This document shows positions 35,116 through 51,394 of a stretch of 64,000 bases of DNA, piece after piece. The DNA comes from Hormiphora californensis. Taxonomy: Eukaryota; Ctenophora; Tentaculata; Cydippida; Pleurobrachiidae. The stretch is taken from NCBI GenBank assembly GCA_020137815.1, contig CM035362.1, positions 6,005,715 to 6,069,714 on the forward strand, in the 5' to 3' direction. The position numbers and the translations under genes are program-made. Within the stretch, counting starts at the first letter, position 1. Each line of letters starts with the position of its first letter. The notes beneath the pieces are model-generated. The model did no database searches, was not told where the DNA came from, and saw only the letters and a program-made list of their open reading frames with translations.

Positions 35116-38040
35116 GAGGGACCTAGTTCCATAATGGTATATCTGCACAAAGTGCATTTCGAGATAATCGCGAAAAACCAATTTTTAAGATTTTTATGAT
35201 GTTCAATCGTTCATAACTTTTTCTGTATAAGTTAGACGCATAAAACCTATATCATTCTGCAAAAGGTATTTGTTTTGGCAACATTTTGCACCTATGCTTC
35301 CCTAGATAGCACCTTTCAGTAAAAAATATCTGGAAATATTCCACAAAATGGGACTAAAATTGCGGTATAACTGCAGTTATACCATGAAAATTGGTCATTT
35401 TTTCATGGTATAACTGCAGAAAATAACCGCCGGAAATCATCTGTTCCAGAAGAAGGCATCTAAGCTTCATACTTTCACCAGTGATGGTACCCTCTGCAAG
35501 AGTCAGATCGACTATATTCTGGTCAGGAGTAAGTGGCGGAACTCTCTGCGGAACCTTGAGGTGGTGGACTCTTTCGGGGATGTCGGCTCAGATCACCGTG
35601 CAGTACTGGGTTTCATACGGCTGAGTCTCCGGAAGACAAAACGACCCAAGGGCCAGATCAGATATGACTTCACTCAGCTGAAGGAGGATACTGATTTACA
35701 GGACGAGTACAGTGTAGAGGTGAACAATCGTTTTGATGTTCTGAAGCAGGATGTGGAACTGAATGACGGTTCTGGGAGGTACGGGGCATTCGTTACCGCT
35801 GTCACTGAGACTAACAGTCGTTTGCTCCCCCGCAAGAGGAAACGAACCCATGACACAGCGATGGATGACCCTAGAGTTCAGACAGACCGCGAGGAGTTAT
35901 TTGTGGCAAAAAGGGCTTTCTTTCATGACCCCACGGAGGAGAGTAGGTGTGTGGTCAGTGAGAAGAAGGAGGCTCTTAGTGCTACACATGCCCTGGTGAC
36001 TGAGGAGATTGTTAGTAGGAAAATAAGGCGTGTGGAGGCGGCCACTGATGAGAGGAAGAGTAAGGAGGCTTGGGATCTTATTAGAGATGTTACCGGAGGT
36101 GGTCGTCCTGGTGGTCTTGTGGAGGGTGGCAGCGCGGAAGGAAGGTTAGAATCGTGGAGGAACCATTTCTCTGGGATACTGGGCGCCCCGCCTGATGTCC
36201 CTGATGAGGACCTGACAGTTCACACGGTTAGTGAGGAACTTCCCATTTCTACCGACCGGTTCACTGCAGAGGAGTTTGATACTGCTAGGAGGTCGATCAA
36301 AGAAGGCAAGGCGTCGGGTGATGATGGTGTTGCACCGGAGGTGTTGAAGAGAGGAGGAGTGAGTGAGATCATGCTGGACTTCTACAACGATGCTCTGGAG
36401 AATGGTAGCTTCCCGGATCAGTGGAGGAATCTCCTTATAGTCCCTGTTCCTAAAAAGGGCGACCTCACCAAAACTGGGAACTACAGGGGGATCTCTCTTA
36501 CTTCTGTGGCTCTAAAGACCCTTAATAAGATTATCCTTAACCGGTTACTGCCCCACGTTGAGCCACTTCTGAGGGACAACCAAAACGGTTTCCGCCCTGG
36601 ACGTTCAACAACGTCCCACATCCTGGCTCTGCGGCGGTTACTGGAAGGTGTAACTGAGCGTAAACTTACCTCAGTTATACTATTTGTTGATTTTAAACGG
36701 GCCTTCGATTCAATACACAGAGGAACCCTTATGCGTATCCTGAGAGCCTACGGGATCCCGGAGAAGCTAGTTAGTCTGATCGAGTGCTCCTACCGGGACA
36801 CAATCGCCCGGGTCAAAACGGAGGATGGTCTTACTGAAGCCATTGCTATTCTGGCAGGCGTACTGCAGGGGGACACTCTGGCACCATACCTCTTCATCAT
36901 CGTCATCGATTACGTCATGAGGCAGGCTCTGGAGGGTAAGGACTTTGGCTTCACGATCACCAGGCGAAGGAGTCGTCGTCATCCCGAGGTGAAGATCTCT
37001 GACACCGACTATGCGGACGATCTGTCACTGCTAGCCGATACGATCGACGAGGCTCAGGAGTTTCTTCTGAGTCTGGAGAGTGCTGCTGCAGCGGTTGGTT
37101 TACATCTCAACGAGGGGAAGACCAAGTTTATGGCCACTGGATATGAGGAGCCCTCCCTCGTGACTGCGAGTGGTAGGCAACTGGAATGGGTGGATGACTT
37201 CGTCTACCTGGGTGCTCATCTCCGGTCCACAGAGCACGATTTCAATGTAAGGAAGGCCAAGGCCTGGGCGGCTTGTCATCGCTTGAGGAGTGTATGGAAG
37301 ACTGACATGAGGAGGAGTTGCAAGGTTAATCTGTTCAGAACAACAGTGGAAGCCATACTACTCTATGGAGCAGAGACCTGGACACTTACAGCTAGTCTGG
37401 AAAAACGCCTGGATGGATGTCATAGTAACATGCTGAGAATGGCACTGGGTATCAATTGGTGGGACAAGGTGCGGAATGAGGACGTCTATCAGAATATTCC
37501 CAGGGCATCTGAAACTGTTCGAGCTCGCAGATTAAGGCTGGCTGGTCATATACAGCGCCATCCCGAGCTTACTGCTCACCAGCTTCTTTTCTGGGAGCCG
37601 GACAGAGGGAATCGTAGCAGGGGGAGGCCCCAGAAGACTTTCCTTAAGCAAATCAGGGACGATACTGGTCTTGCATCCGATAACGAGATAAAGGAGCTTA
37701 TGCAAAACCGGGAGCTGTGGCGGACTGATATAGTTGCTCGGACACGGAAGCCGCCCTAAGTCAAGTAAGTCATAACTGCAGATATACCACAGATATACCA
37801 TGTATATACCAGCTATATATCTTCAGATATACCACAGTTATAACAAAGTGTTGCAAAATTTTGGTATTTCATAATAATATCTTTAGATATACCATTTTTT
37901 TGTGTTCCCGAGGTCAGATCTTCACCAAAATTGGTCAAGAGGTACATTAGACCATCCCAAACATGCTCCTATAGGCTCCTTATAAGGATATCTCCATTTT
38001 GGTATATCTGCACTTATACCATTATGGAACCAGCTCCCTC
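35116..38040. mobile_element. TIR element interrupted by a truncated LINE
   Basis: Ends are imperfect ~35-bp inverted repeats (GAGGGACCTAGTTCCATAAT left; complement of ATTATGGAACCAGCTCCCTC right) flanked by AAAT (35112-35115, 38041-38044). The element's own sequence is full of GGTATAACTGCAG/TTATACC motifs. A LINE fragment fills 35420-37771 and is flanked by ATAACTGCAG on both sides (35410-35419, 37772-37781), consistent with insertion into this element. It lies between zinc-finger genes 2 and 3. Confidence 0.7.
35420..37771 (+). mobile_element. 5'-truncated non-LTR retrotransposon with RT
   Basis: An open frame (to the stop at 37759, ~732 residues) begins inside the endonuclease C-terminus (SDH at GSDHRAV). 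It continues through a complete reverse transcriptase: NYRGISLTS, NGFRPGRST, FVDFKRAFDSI, GVLQGDTLAPYLF, and YADD within DTDYADDLSLL. It ends with a typical C-terminal region (YGAETWTLT, RRLRLAGHIQRH). The upstream 140 bp also reads as endonuclease (QIDYILVRSKW) in a compatible frame. There is no poly(A) tail. Clade is uncertain; it differs from the two CR1/Jockey-like LINEs in this window. It cannot move by itself without the missing endonuclease half. Confidence 0.8.
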
Positions 38041-38088
38041 AAATACTGCTTTCTCTGCCAATTACTTTTTACAACTAAAAATAAAATC

Positions 38089-39250
38089 CTACAAAGAAAA
38101 TGGTTTCTCCCCAGTGTGTATCATCATGTGCCTCTTCATACTACTTTTCTGTGAAAATGCCTTTCCACAGACCTTACATTTGAATGGACGCTCACTAGTA
38201 TGAACCAGTTGGTGTGTTTTATAATGACCGATTTGAGTAAACGTCTTCTCACACATCTCACAAGCAAAAGGTTTGATTCCACTATGTACCCGCTGGTGTT
38301 GATTCAATTCCTTATTAGTTTTGAAACTCATCGGACAAATATCACACTGGAACTTCTTTTTTGGGTGTGCAGTTTCAATGTGCTCGTACAACTCTGCTTT
38401 AGGTAGTCTAACTCCACAGTTTTTAATTGGGCACGAAACAATATTGCTATGAACAAGGCTCTGGTGTTGATGTAACTGATGTTTAAGGACAAAGCTTTTT
38501 CCACACTCCTTACATTTGTATGGTTTGTATCCACTGTGGGCCAGATGGTGTCGAGTAAGATGAGAAACTTTCTTGAAAGCCATAGGACAAACATCACAGA
38601 AGTGTTTTCTATCAGGATGGTCGTCTCGAATGTGCTGATACAAGTCCTTCTCTGATGACTTCCAAACTGAACAATTCTGAATTTTACACTGAAATAGTTT
38701 CCGGTTTAGTACATCACAGTCCAGTAAAGTAGAAGGTTTTTTAGAAATGGATTGTTGGTGAATAACTCGTTTACATAGGGAAAGAGGTGGATCTGCAGTG
38801 GCTGACTCTTCTCCTTCACTAGAATCTTGTTTATTGGATTTCTCACCTCCAGTTTGGATTGGAACACCTGTAGGATAGATGTGATAATCATAATTGAATA
38901 TGAATCCAACAAGGCTTTAAAACAATGATTCATAACGTTTGATAATACAAATAATGTTAATATAATATGTGTAGGAATACTGAAGACTTGAAATTATGTT
39001 ATAAAACTTCCCAGTCTTCAGTAGTCCATTGTTCAAATACCAGGTATAAATATCACCCCCAAAACTCACCATAATCTGAGGAAACCACATTTGATGGAGC
39101 ATCAGATATTTGGCACGGAATAAACATTACAGGTTTGATGTCACTTTCCACATATATTGGTTCGGTTTTTAGAAGGGGAGGAATGTCAAACTTTCTACCA
39201 GTTGTCAATGAGACTGAATTACTAGATTCACCAGATTCCAGGTCTGTCAT
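38089..39250 (-). CDS. C2H2 zinc-finger gene 3, last finger lost
   Basis: Exons ~39070-39250 (MTDLESGESSN..; KFDIPPLLKTEPIYVESDIK) and 38089-~38868. Seven fingers of the family set are present. The protein then stops at HTGEKPFSL, so the final C2HC finger is missing. The break lies ~50 bp from the end of the TIR element at 35116-38040. The sequence after the break resembles the 3' flank of gene 2, so a small deletion removed the last finger. It may still be functional. Confidence 0.75.
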
Positions 39251-39506
39251 GATGTAACCTACGGGAGAAGAGGACTTTGAAACAGTGGTAATTGCCTACA
39301 AATAAAATTAGAAGGGAGGGGAGGGAGGAAATAAACACAAAGTCAATAGACGGTACATAAAACAAGTGAAAGTTAAGAACTTGACATTTAACGTCAAAAC
39401 GTTAAAAGACCACCACAAACATTGTCTTCGCCCAATTCACCTTTTAAAATTAAGTTGCTGTAAAAAGTTGATAAAAATCATATTGTAATAGTCAATACTA
39501 CTTTAC

Positions 39507-40743
39507 TCAACAATTAACCTCGTGAATAAATCTTTCAGAAGCCCGACTAAATGTCTTTCCACATTTACAGCAATGAAAGGGCTTCTCCCCAGCGTGAATC
39601 CTTATGTGCCGATTCAAGTGACTTTTCTGAGTAAATTTCTTTCCACAGACCTCACATTTGAATGGATGCTCACCAGTATGAACCAGTTTGTGTCTTTTAT
39701 AATTACCAATTTGAGTAAATTTCATCTCACAAACCTCACATTTAAAAGGTTTGATTCCACTATGTACCCGCTGGTGTTCATTCAATTCCTTGTTATTTTT
39801 GAAACTCATCGGACAAATATCACACTGGAACTTCTTTTTTGGGTGAACAGTTTCAATGTGCTCGTACAACTCTGCTTTAGGTAATCTAATTCCACAATTT
39901 TTGACAGGGCATGAAACAATATTGCTATGAACAAGGATCTGATGTTTATGTAACTGATGTTTATGGACAAAGCTTTTTCCACACTCCTTACATTTGTGTG
40001 GTTTGTATCCACTGTGGGCCAGATGATGTGCAGTAAGATGCCAATCTTGTTTGAAAGCCATAGGACAAACATCACAGAAGTGTTTTCTATCAGGATGGTC
40101 GTCTCGAATGTGCTGATACAAGTCCTTATCTGATGACTTCCAAACAGAACAATCCTTAATTTTACACTGAAATAGTTTAACACGTTTGATACACAGAATC
40201 ATCCTTGTAGGTTTTAGTTCAGTTTTAAAAGTAGGATGATCTTTAGGAAGGGATTGCTGGGGAATATCTCGTCGTCGATGGGAAGCGGGTGGATTTGCAG
40301 TGATTAACTCTCCTCCTTCACTAGAATCCTGTTTATTGAATTTCTCACCTCCAGTTTGAATCGAAACACCTGTAGGATAGATGTGATAATCATTATTGCA
40401 AATGGAACCAACAAGGCTTCAAAACAATGATTCATAACGTTTGATACTACAAATAATGTTAACAAAGCACAACTGAAGACTTGAAGTTATGTTATAAAAT
40501 CTTCCAATCTTTAGTAGTCCATTGTTCAAATACCAGGTATAAATGTCACCCTCACAACTCACCATAATCTGAGGAAACCACATTTGATGGAGCATCAGAT
40601 ATTGTGCAGGGAGTAAACATTACAGGTTTGATGTCACTTTCCACGTATATTGGTTCTGTTTTCAGAAGGGGAGGAACTTCAAACTGTCTACCAGTTGTCA
40701 ATGATACTGGATTACTAGATTCACCAGGTTTTTTATTTGCCAT
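39507..40743 (-). CDS. C2H2 zinc-finger gene 4
   Basis: Exons 40563-40743 (MANKKPGESSN..; FEVPPLLKTEPIYVESDIKP) and 39507-~40369. Same plan as its neighbours: linker with QQSLPK, then eight fingers from KIKDCSVWKSSDKDLYQHI to a final C2HC finger (CCKCGKTF...HEVNC). Only finger helices differ clearly from the sisters, as expected if DNA targets diverge. Confidence 0.85.
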
Positions 40744-41083
40744 GATTTAACCTGCGAGAAAAAAGAACTTTAAAACAGTGGTAAATCCCTGCACATATAA
40801 TTAGAATTGGGAGGGGAGAGAGGAAATAAACACAAAGTCAATAGATAGAACATAAAAAATAATTGATATTTAACCACCATATATAAACACAATTTCTTCG
40901 CTTAAATTCATCTTCATCTTTTAAAGGTTTGCAAGATACACAATAAATATTAAATATTTTCTTCTTTTTGTCGTATAGGAAAATATTCAAAACATGGCGC
41001 TTTCCATAGAAGATAAGTTTTAGGTATCTTGTTATAAAATTAAATCTTTGTCAAATGTTCATATCATTAAAATCATTACTCTT

Positions 41084-41231
41084 CTCCTGAACAAGTTACC
41101 TCATGAACACGTCTAACAGAAGTAAACAGCCAATCAGAACTCGTTATTTAGGTCACGTGACTGGTTATCAGCCAATCAGGGACCAGTATTTCCTCCCGAA
41201 CAAGTTACCTCATGAACACGTCTAACAGAAG
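41084..41231 (-). mobile_element. MITE fragment between 39-bp direct repeats
   Basis: Seventy bases of the hAT-type MITE (41123-41192) lie between two copies of a 39-bp stretch (41084-41122 and 41193-41231) that encodes the end of zinc-finger gene 5. A normal hAT insertion duplicates 8 bp, so this arose otherwise. Confidence 0.7.
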
Positions 41232-42327
41232 CTTGATTAAATTGTTTCCCACATTTATTACAAGAAAAAGGTTTCTCCCCAGTGTGTGTCCTAATGTGAT
41301 TTCTCAGGTGACCTCCTTCAGTAAATGCCTTTCCACAGACCTCACATTTGAAAGGGCGGTCTCCAGAATGAATCTTTTTGTGTTTGTTGAAGCTAGACGA
41401 TGATGCAAACTTCTTACCACATTCCTCACAAGTGTAAGGTTTAACTCCACTGTGAGTTCTACCATGAGCATCTAATTCTTGTTTTCTTTTAAAAGACATA
41501 GGACAAACATCACACTGGAACTTCTCTTTTGGGTGTGCAGTTTCAATGTGCTCGTACAACTCTGCTTTAGGTAATCGAACTCTACAATTTTTGACAGGGC
41601 ATGAAACATTATTGCTATGAATAAGGATTATGTGTTGATGCAAATGATGTTTAAGGACAAAGCTTTTTTCACACTCCTTACATTTGTGTGGTTTAGATTT
41701 ACTGTGGGCCAGGTGATGTCGAGTGAGTTTCGAAAGTTTTTCAAAAGCCATGGGACAAACATCACAGAAGTGTTTTCTATCAGGATGGTCGTCTCGAATG
41801 TGCTGATACATATCTGTATCTGATGACTTCCAAACTGAACAACCCATGATTTTACACTGAAATACTTTAGCACGTTTGTTATTGTTTTGTTCAGATTCAG
41901 AAGTGGCAGGATCCTTACTAAGAGATTGCTGGGAAGAAGTTGGATTTGAAGTGGCTGACTCTTCTCCTTCACTAGAATCTTGTTTATTGAATTTCTCATC
42001 TCCAGACTGGATCGAAACACCTGTTGGATAGATGTGATAATCATTATTGAAAATGAAACCAATTAGACTCAGTAACAATGATTTGATCACCATTTATCTA
42101 CAACATTGATAATGAAAATAATTCTGATGAAAAGGCTACCGAAGACTTGCAGATATTATAAAATCTTCCAGGCTTTAGTAGACCATAGTTCAAAAACCAG
42201 GTATAAATATCACGCTCAAAACTCACCATAATCAGAGGAAAGCACATTTGATGGAGCATCAGATATTGGGCAGGGAGCTGTCAATGATACTAAATTATCA
42301 GATTCACAAGGTTTTAGGTCTGCCATG
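41176..42327 (-). CDS. C2H2 zinc-finger gene 5, with altered ends
   Basis: Exons ~42233-42327 and 41176-~42020. Exon 1 lacks the ~28 residues with KTEP and DIKPVMF found in its sisters (it reads SLTAPCPISDAPSN), an in-frame deletion. Eight fingers follow. The C-terminus GGNTGP comes from a MITE fragment inserted at 41123-41192; a duplicated older end just beyond it reads SGEE then stop. The final C2HC finger is intact. Confidence 0.8.
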
Positions 42328-42337
42328 ATTTAACTTC

Positions 42338-42493
42338 GGGAAAAGATAGCTTAAAAAAGTGGTAATAAGTAAACAACCAATTAGAACTGGTTATTTAGGT
42401 CACGTGACTGGTTATCAGCCAATCAGGGTCCAGTATTTCCTGATTTGGCCGGTTCCTGAATTCAGGAAAAGATAGCTTAAAAAAGTGGTAATA
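42338..42493. mobile_element. MITE copy between ~29-bp direct repeats
   Basis: A MITE copy keeping one terminus (GGTTCCTGA at ~42,451-42,459) lies between two copies of GGAAAAGATAGCTTAAAAAA-type sequence (~42,339-42,367 and 42,465-42,493), just upstream of zinc-finger gene 5. Confidence 0.65.
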
Positions 42494-42698
42494 GACTTCA
42501 CATATACATTAGAAGGGAGGGTAGGGAGGAAAGAAACACAATCTCAATGGAAAGCACATAAAACAAGTTAAAGTTAAATACTTGACAGTTGTCAAAAGAC
42601 CACCATATAATAAGCACTTTCTTTCCCCTTTCAGTTTTATAACTTAAAAAGTAAATTACTGTCCAATGTTGATAAAAATCATATCGTGATAGTCGATA

Positions 42699-43924
42699 CT
42701 AATTTCCTGAACATTTAACCTCGTGAAGACGTCTTTCACAAGCCTCAATAAATGATTTCACACACTTACTGCAAGGAAAGGGTTTTTCCCCAGTGTGTAT
42801 CCTCATATGCCGCTTAAAGTTATTATCTAGAGCAAATTTCTTTCCACAGACCTCACATTTGAATGGACGCTCACCAGTATGAACCAGTTTGTGTCTTTTA
42901 CAAGTACTGATACGAGTAAAAGTCTGACCACACTCCTCACAAATAAAAGGTTTGATTCCACTATGAACCTGCTCGTGTCGAATCAATTCGCTGTTTGTGT
43001 TGAAACTCATCGGACAAATATCACACTGGAACTTCTTTTTTGGATGTGCAGTTTCAATGTGCTCGTACAACTCTGTTTTAGGTAATCTAATTCCACAATT
43101 TTTCACTCGGCACGAAACAATATTGCTATGAACAAGATTTTGATGTTGATGTAATTGATATTTATGGACAAAGCTTTTTTCACACTCCTTACATTTGTGT
43201 GGTTTATATCCACTGTGCGCCAGATGGTGGTCAGTAAGATTCGAAGCACACTTGAAAGCCATGGGACAAACATCACAGAAGTGTTTTCTATCAGGATGGT
43301 CGTCTCGAATGTGCTGATACAAGTCCGTCTCTGATGACTTCCAAACTGAACAAATCATGATTTTACACCAGAATACTTTAGCACGTTTGTTATGGTTTAG
43401 TCCATCACAGTCCAGTAAAGTAGAAGGTTCTTTAGAAATGGATTGTTGGTGAACAACTCGTTTACATAGGGAAGGAGCTGCAGTAGCTGACTCTTCTCCT
43501 TTAATAGAATCCTGATTATTGAATTTCTCTCCTCCAGGTTCAATAAGATCACCTGTAGAATAGAGGGAGGGTCAAACAAGGTAAGAATAGAATTGATAAT
43601 CATTATTGGAAATGAAATGAACAATGCTGGAACACAATTATTTTATATTCAGTATTCACAACCTTTGATACTACAAATAACACAATTTTAAGACTACTGC
43701 AAATACCAGGATAAATATCACACTCAAAACTCACAATAATCTGAGGAAACCACATTAGATTGAGCATCAGATATTGGGCAGGGAGTAAACATTACAGGTT
43801 TGATGTCACTTTCCACATATATTGGTTCGGTTTTCAGAAGGGGAGGAATTTCAAACCTTATGTCAGTTCTTATGTCAGTTTTTTTGGCCTTTTTTGATAA
43901 AAGATCACTCCTTCTTTTTGCCAT
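42699..43924 (-). CDS. C2H2 zinc-finger gene 6 (first in the cluster)
   Basis: Exons ~43735-43924 and 42699-~43553. Exon 1 has a Lys-rich start (MAKRRSDLLSKKAKK) and then the shared FEIPPLLKTEPIYVESDIKP module. Exon 2 has eight fingers, ending CSKCVKSF...HEVKC. The first finger reads [17 protein letters not shown]; its first zinc Cys should lie upstream in the frame (FWCKIMIC). Otherwise as its neighbours. Confidence 0.8.
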
Positions 43925-44139
43925 GTTCTGAAACTTATAGGAAAATGATAGAGATAAAGAAAGAGAGATGGGGCCAGTAGGGAAACAGTAGGGAAACATG
44001 TGGTACATAGACAGAGATACATAGACAGAGATACATAGACAGAGAGACGGAACAAAAGGACGGACAGGTAGACAAATAGATCTACAGTAAAGGAGGAGTA
44101 TAAATATATGGAGGATTATAAATATAAGTGAGAACAGTT

Positions 44140-44350
44140 GAAAAAATGGACTTTATACTCGGATACCTCAAATAATATTTTTTGAGGTATCCGAGTATAA
44201 AGTCCATTTTTTTGAACTGTTCACACTTCACTAAAAATTTTGGTTTGAATAATTTAATTGAGAAGCGTGAGAGCCAAAATAAGTTTTCGACGAGTAAACA
44301 AAAACAGGTCGCTAGATTCACAGGGGATGAACAGTTAAAAATGGACTTCA
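44140..44350. mobile_element. MITE with AGTCCATTTTT-GAACTGTTC motifs, copy 2
   Basis: A strong hairpin (44,148-44,212, GGACTTTATACTCGGATACC and its complement) plus GAACAGTTAAAAATGGACTT at the far end. Related to 12375-12535. Confidence 0.5.
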
Positions 44351-44602
44351 TTTTCACATAAAACAAATTATATTTAAAGCAGTTTTAAATGAGGTTAACT
44401 GTATGTGATACAATTATTGAACATTAAATAATATATGTCATTATATGCATGTTTCTCTTTGATAAACAATAATATTCTCTCACTACCATTGTCTCATTTC
44501 ACCACACGAAAACATTTCAAAACTCAAAGTCAGTATCCATGGCAACAGAAAGTCAGTATATCCATGGCAACGTACGTTCCCTCTCCATACACCGGCTCGC
44601 TC

Positions 44603-50773
<6,171 letters not shown>

Positions 50774-50965
50774 GACTACAAAACAAGGAGGTGAATTAAA
50801 TCTCCATGGCTACAAAACAGGGGTGTGAATTAAATCTCCATGTCTACAATAGGGAGGTGAATTAAATCTCCATGGCTACAAAACAGGGGTGTGAATTAAA
50901 TCTCCATGACTATACAACAGGGAGGTGAATTAAATCTCCATGACTACAATGTAGGGAGGTGAATT
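50774..50965 (-). repeat. repeated acceptor and start-codon context of MED10 exon 1
   Basis: Four ~43-bp units with TTTTGTAG|CCATGGAGATTTAATTC-like sequence precede the true TTTTGTAG|TCATGGAGACG. Each holds an acceptor and an ATG, but only the last leads into MED10. Confidence 0.7.
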
Positions 50966-51374
50966 ATATCAAGAACTATTAATTAGAAGAGGAGAGTGGA
51001 ATTTGAATAATGTTCTGCGGAGGTTAAATCTGTTGAAATCATTGACAATTGAGACTCTGAGACACTTTAGATCAATTGCTGGACAACTCAGTGTAGATTT
51101 TAGTAAGAGCTGCGAATAAAACTAGAGAGCTGATTTTTAAAACAAAACACACAATCGTATAAAAATGGGATTTTTTTGTAAATAATTTACTCTTTGATTA
51201 TTATCTTGTCCCACATAAAACAAAAATACTACGAAAAATAATCCAAACCCAATCACAAGAAACGGTTCCGATCAGGAAATTACAATGTTTTTAGGAGCAA
51301 CATTGCGTCATTGCATTGACAACTTGTTACTAGTAGTAACCAGACGTAACCAGAAGTAATCGCTAGTAGTCATG

Positions 51375-51388
51375 GTAACCATGGTAAC
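51375..51388. promoter_or_regulatory. palindromic X-box-like site
   Basis: GTAACCATGGTAAC is a perfect match to the RFX form GTNRCC-NN-RGYAAC. It lies between the MIOS stop and the MED10 first coding exon. Confidence 0.35.
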
Positions 51389-51394
51389 CAAAAG

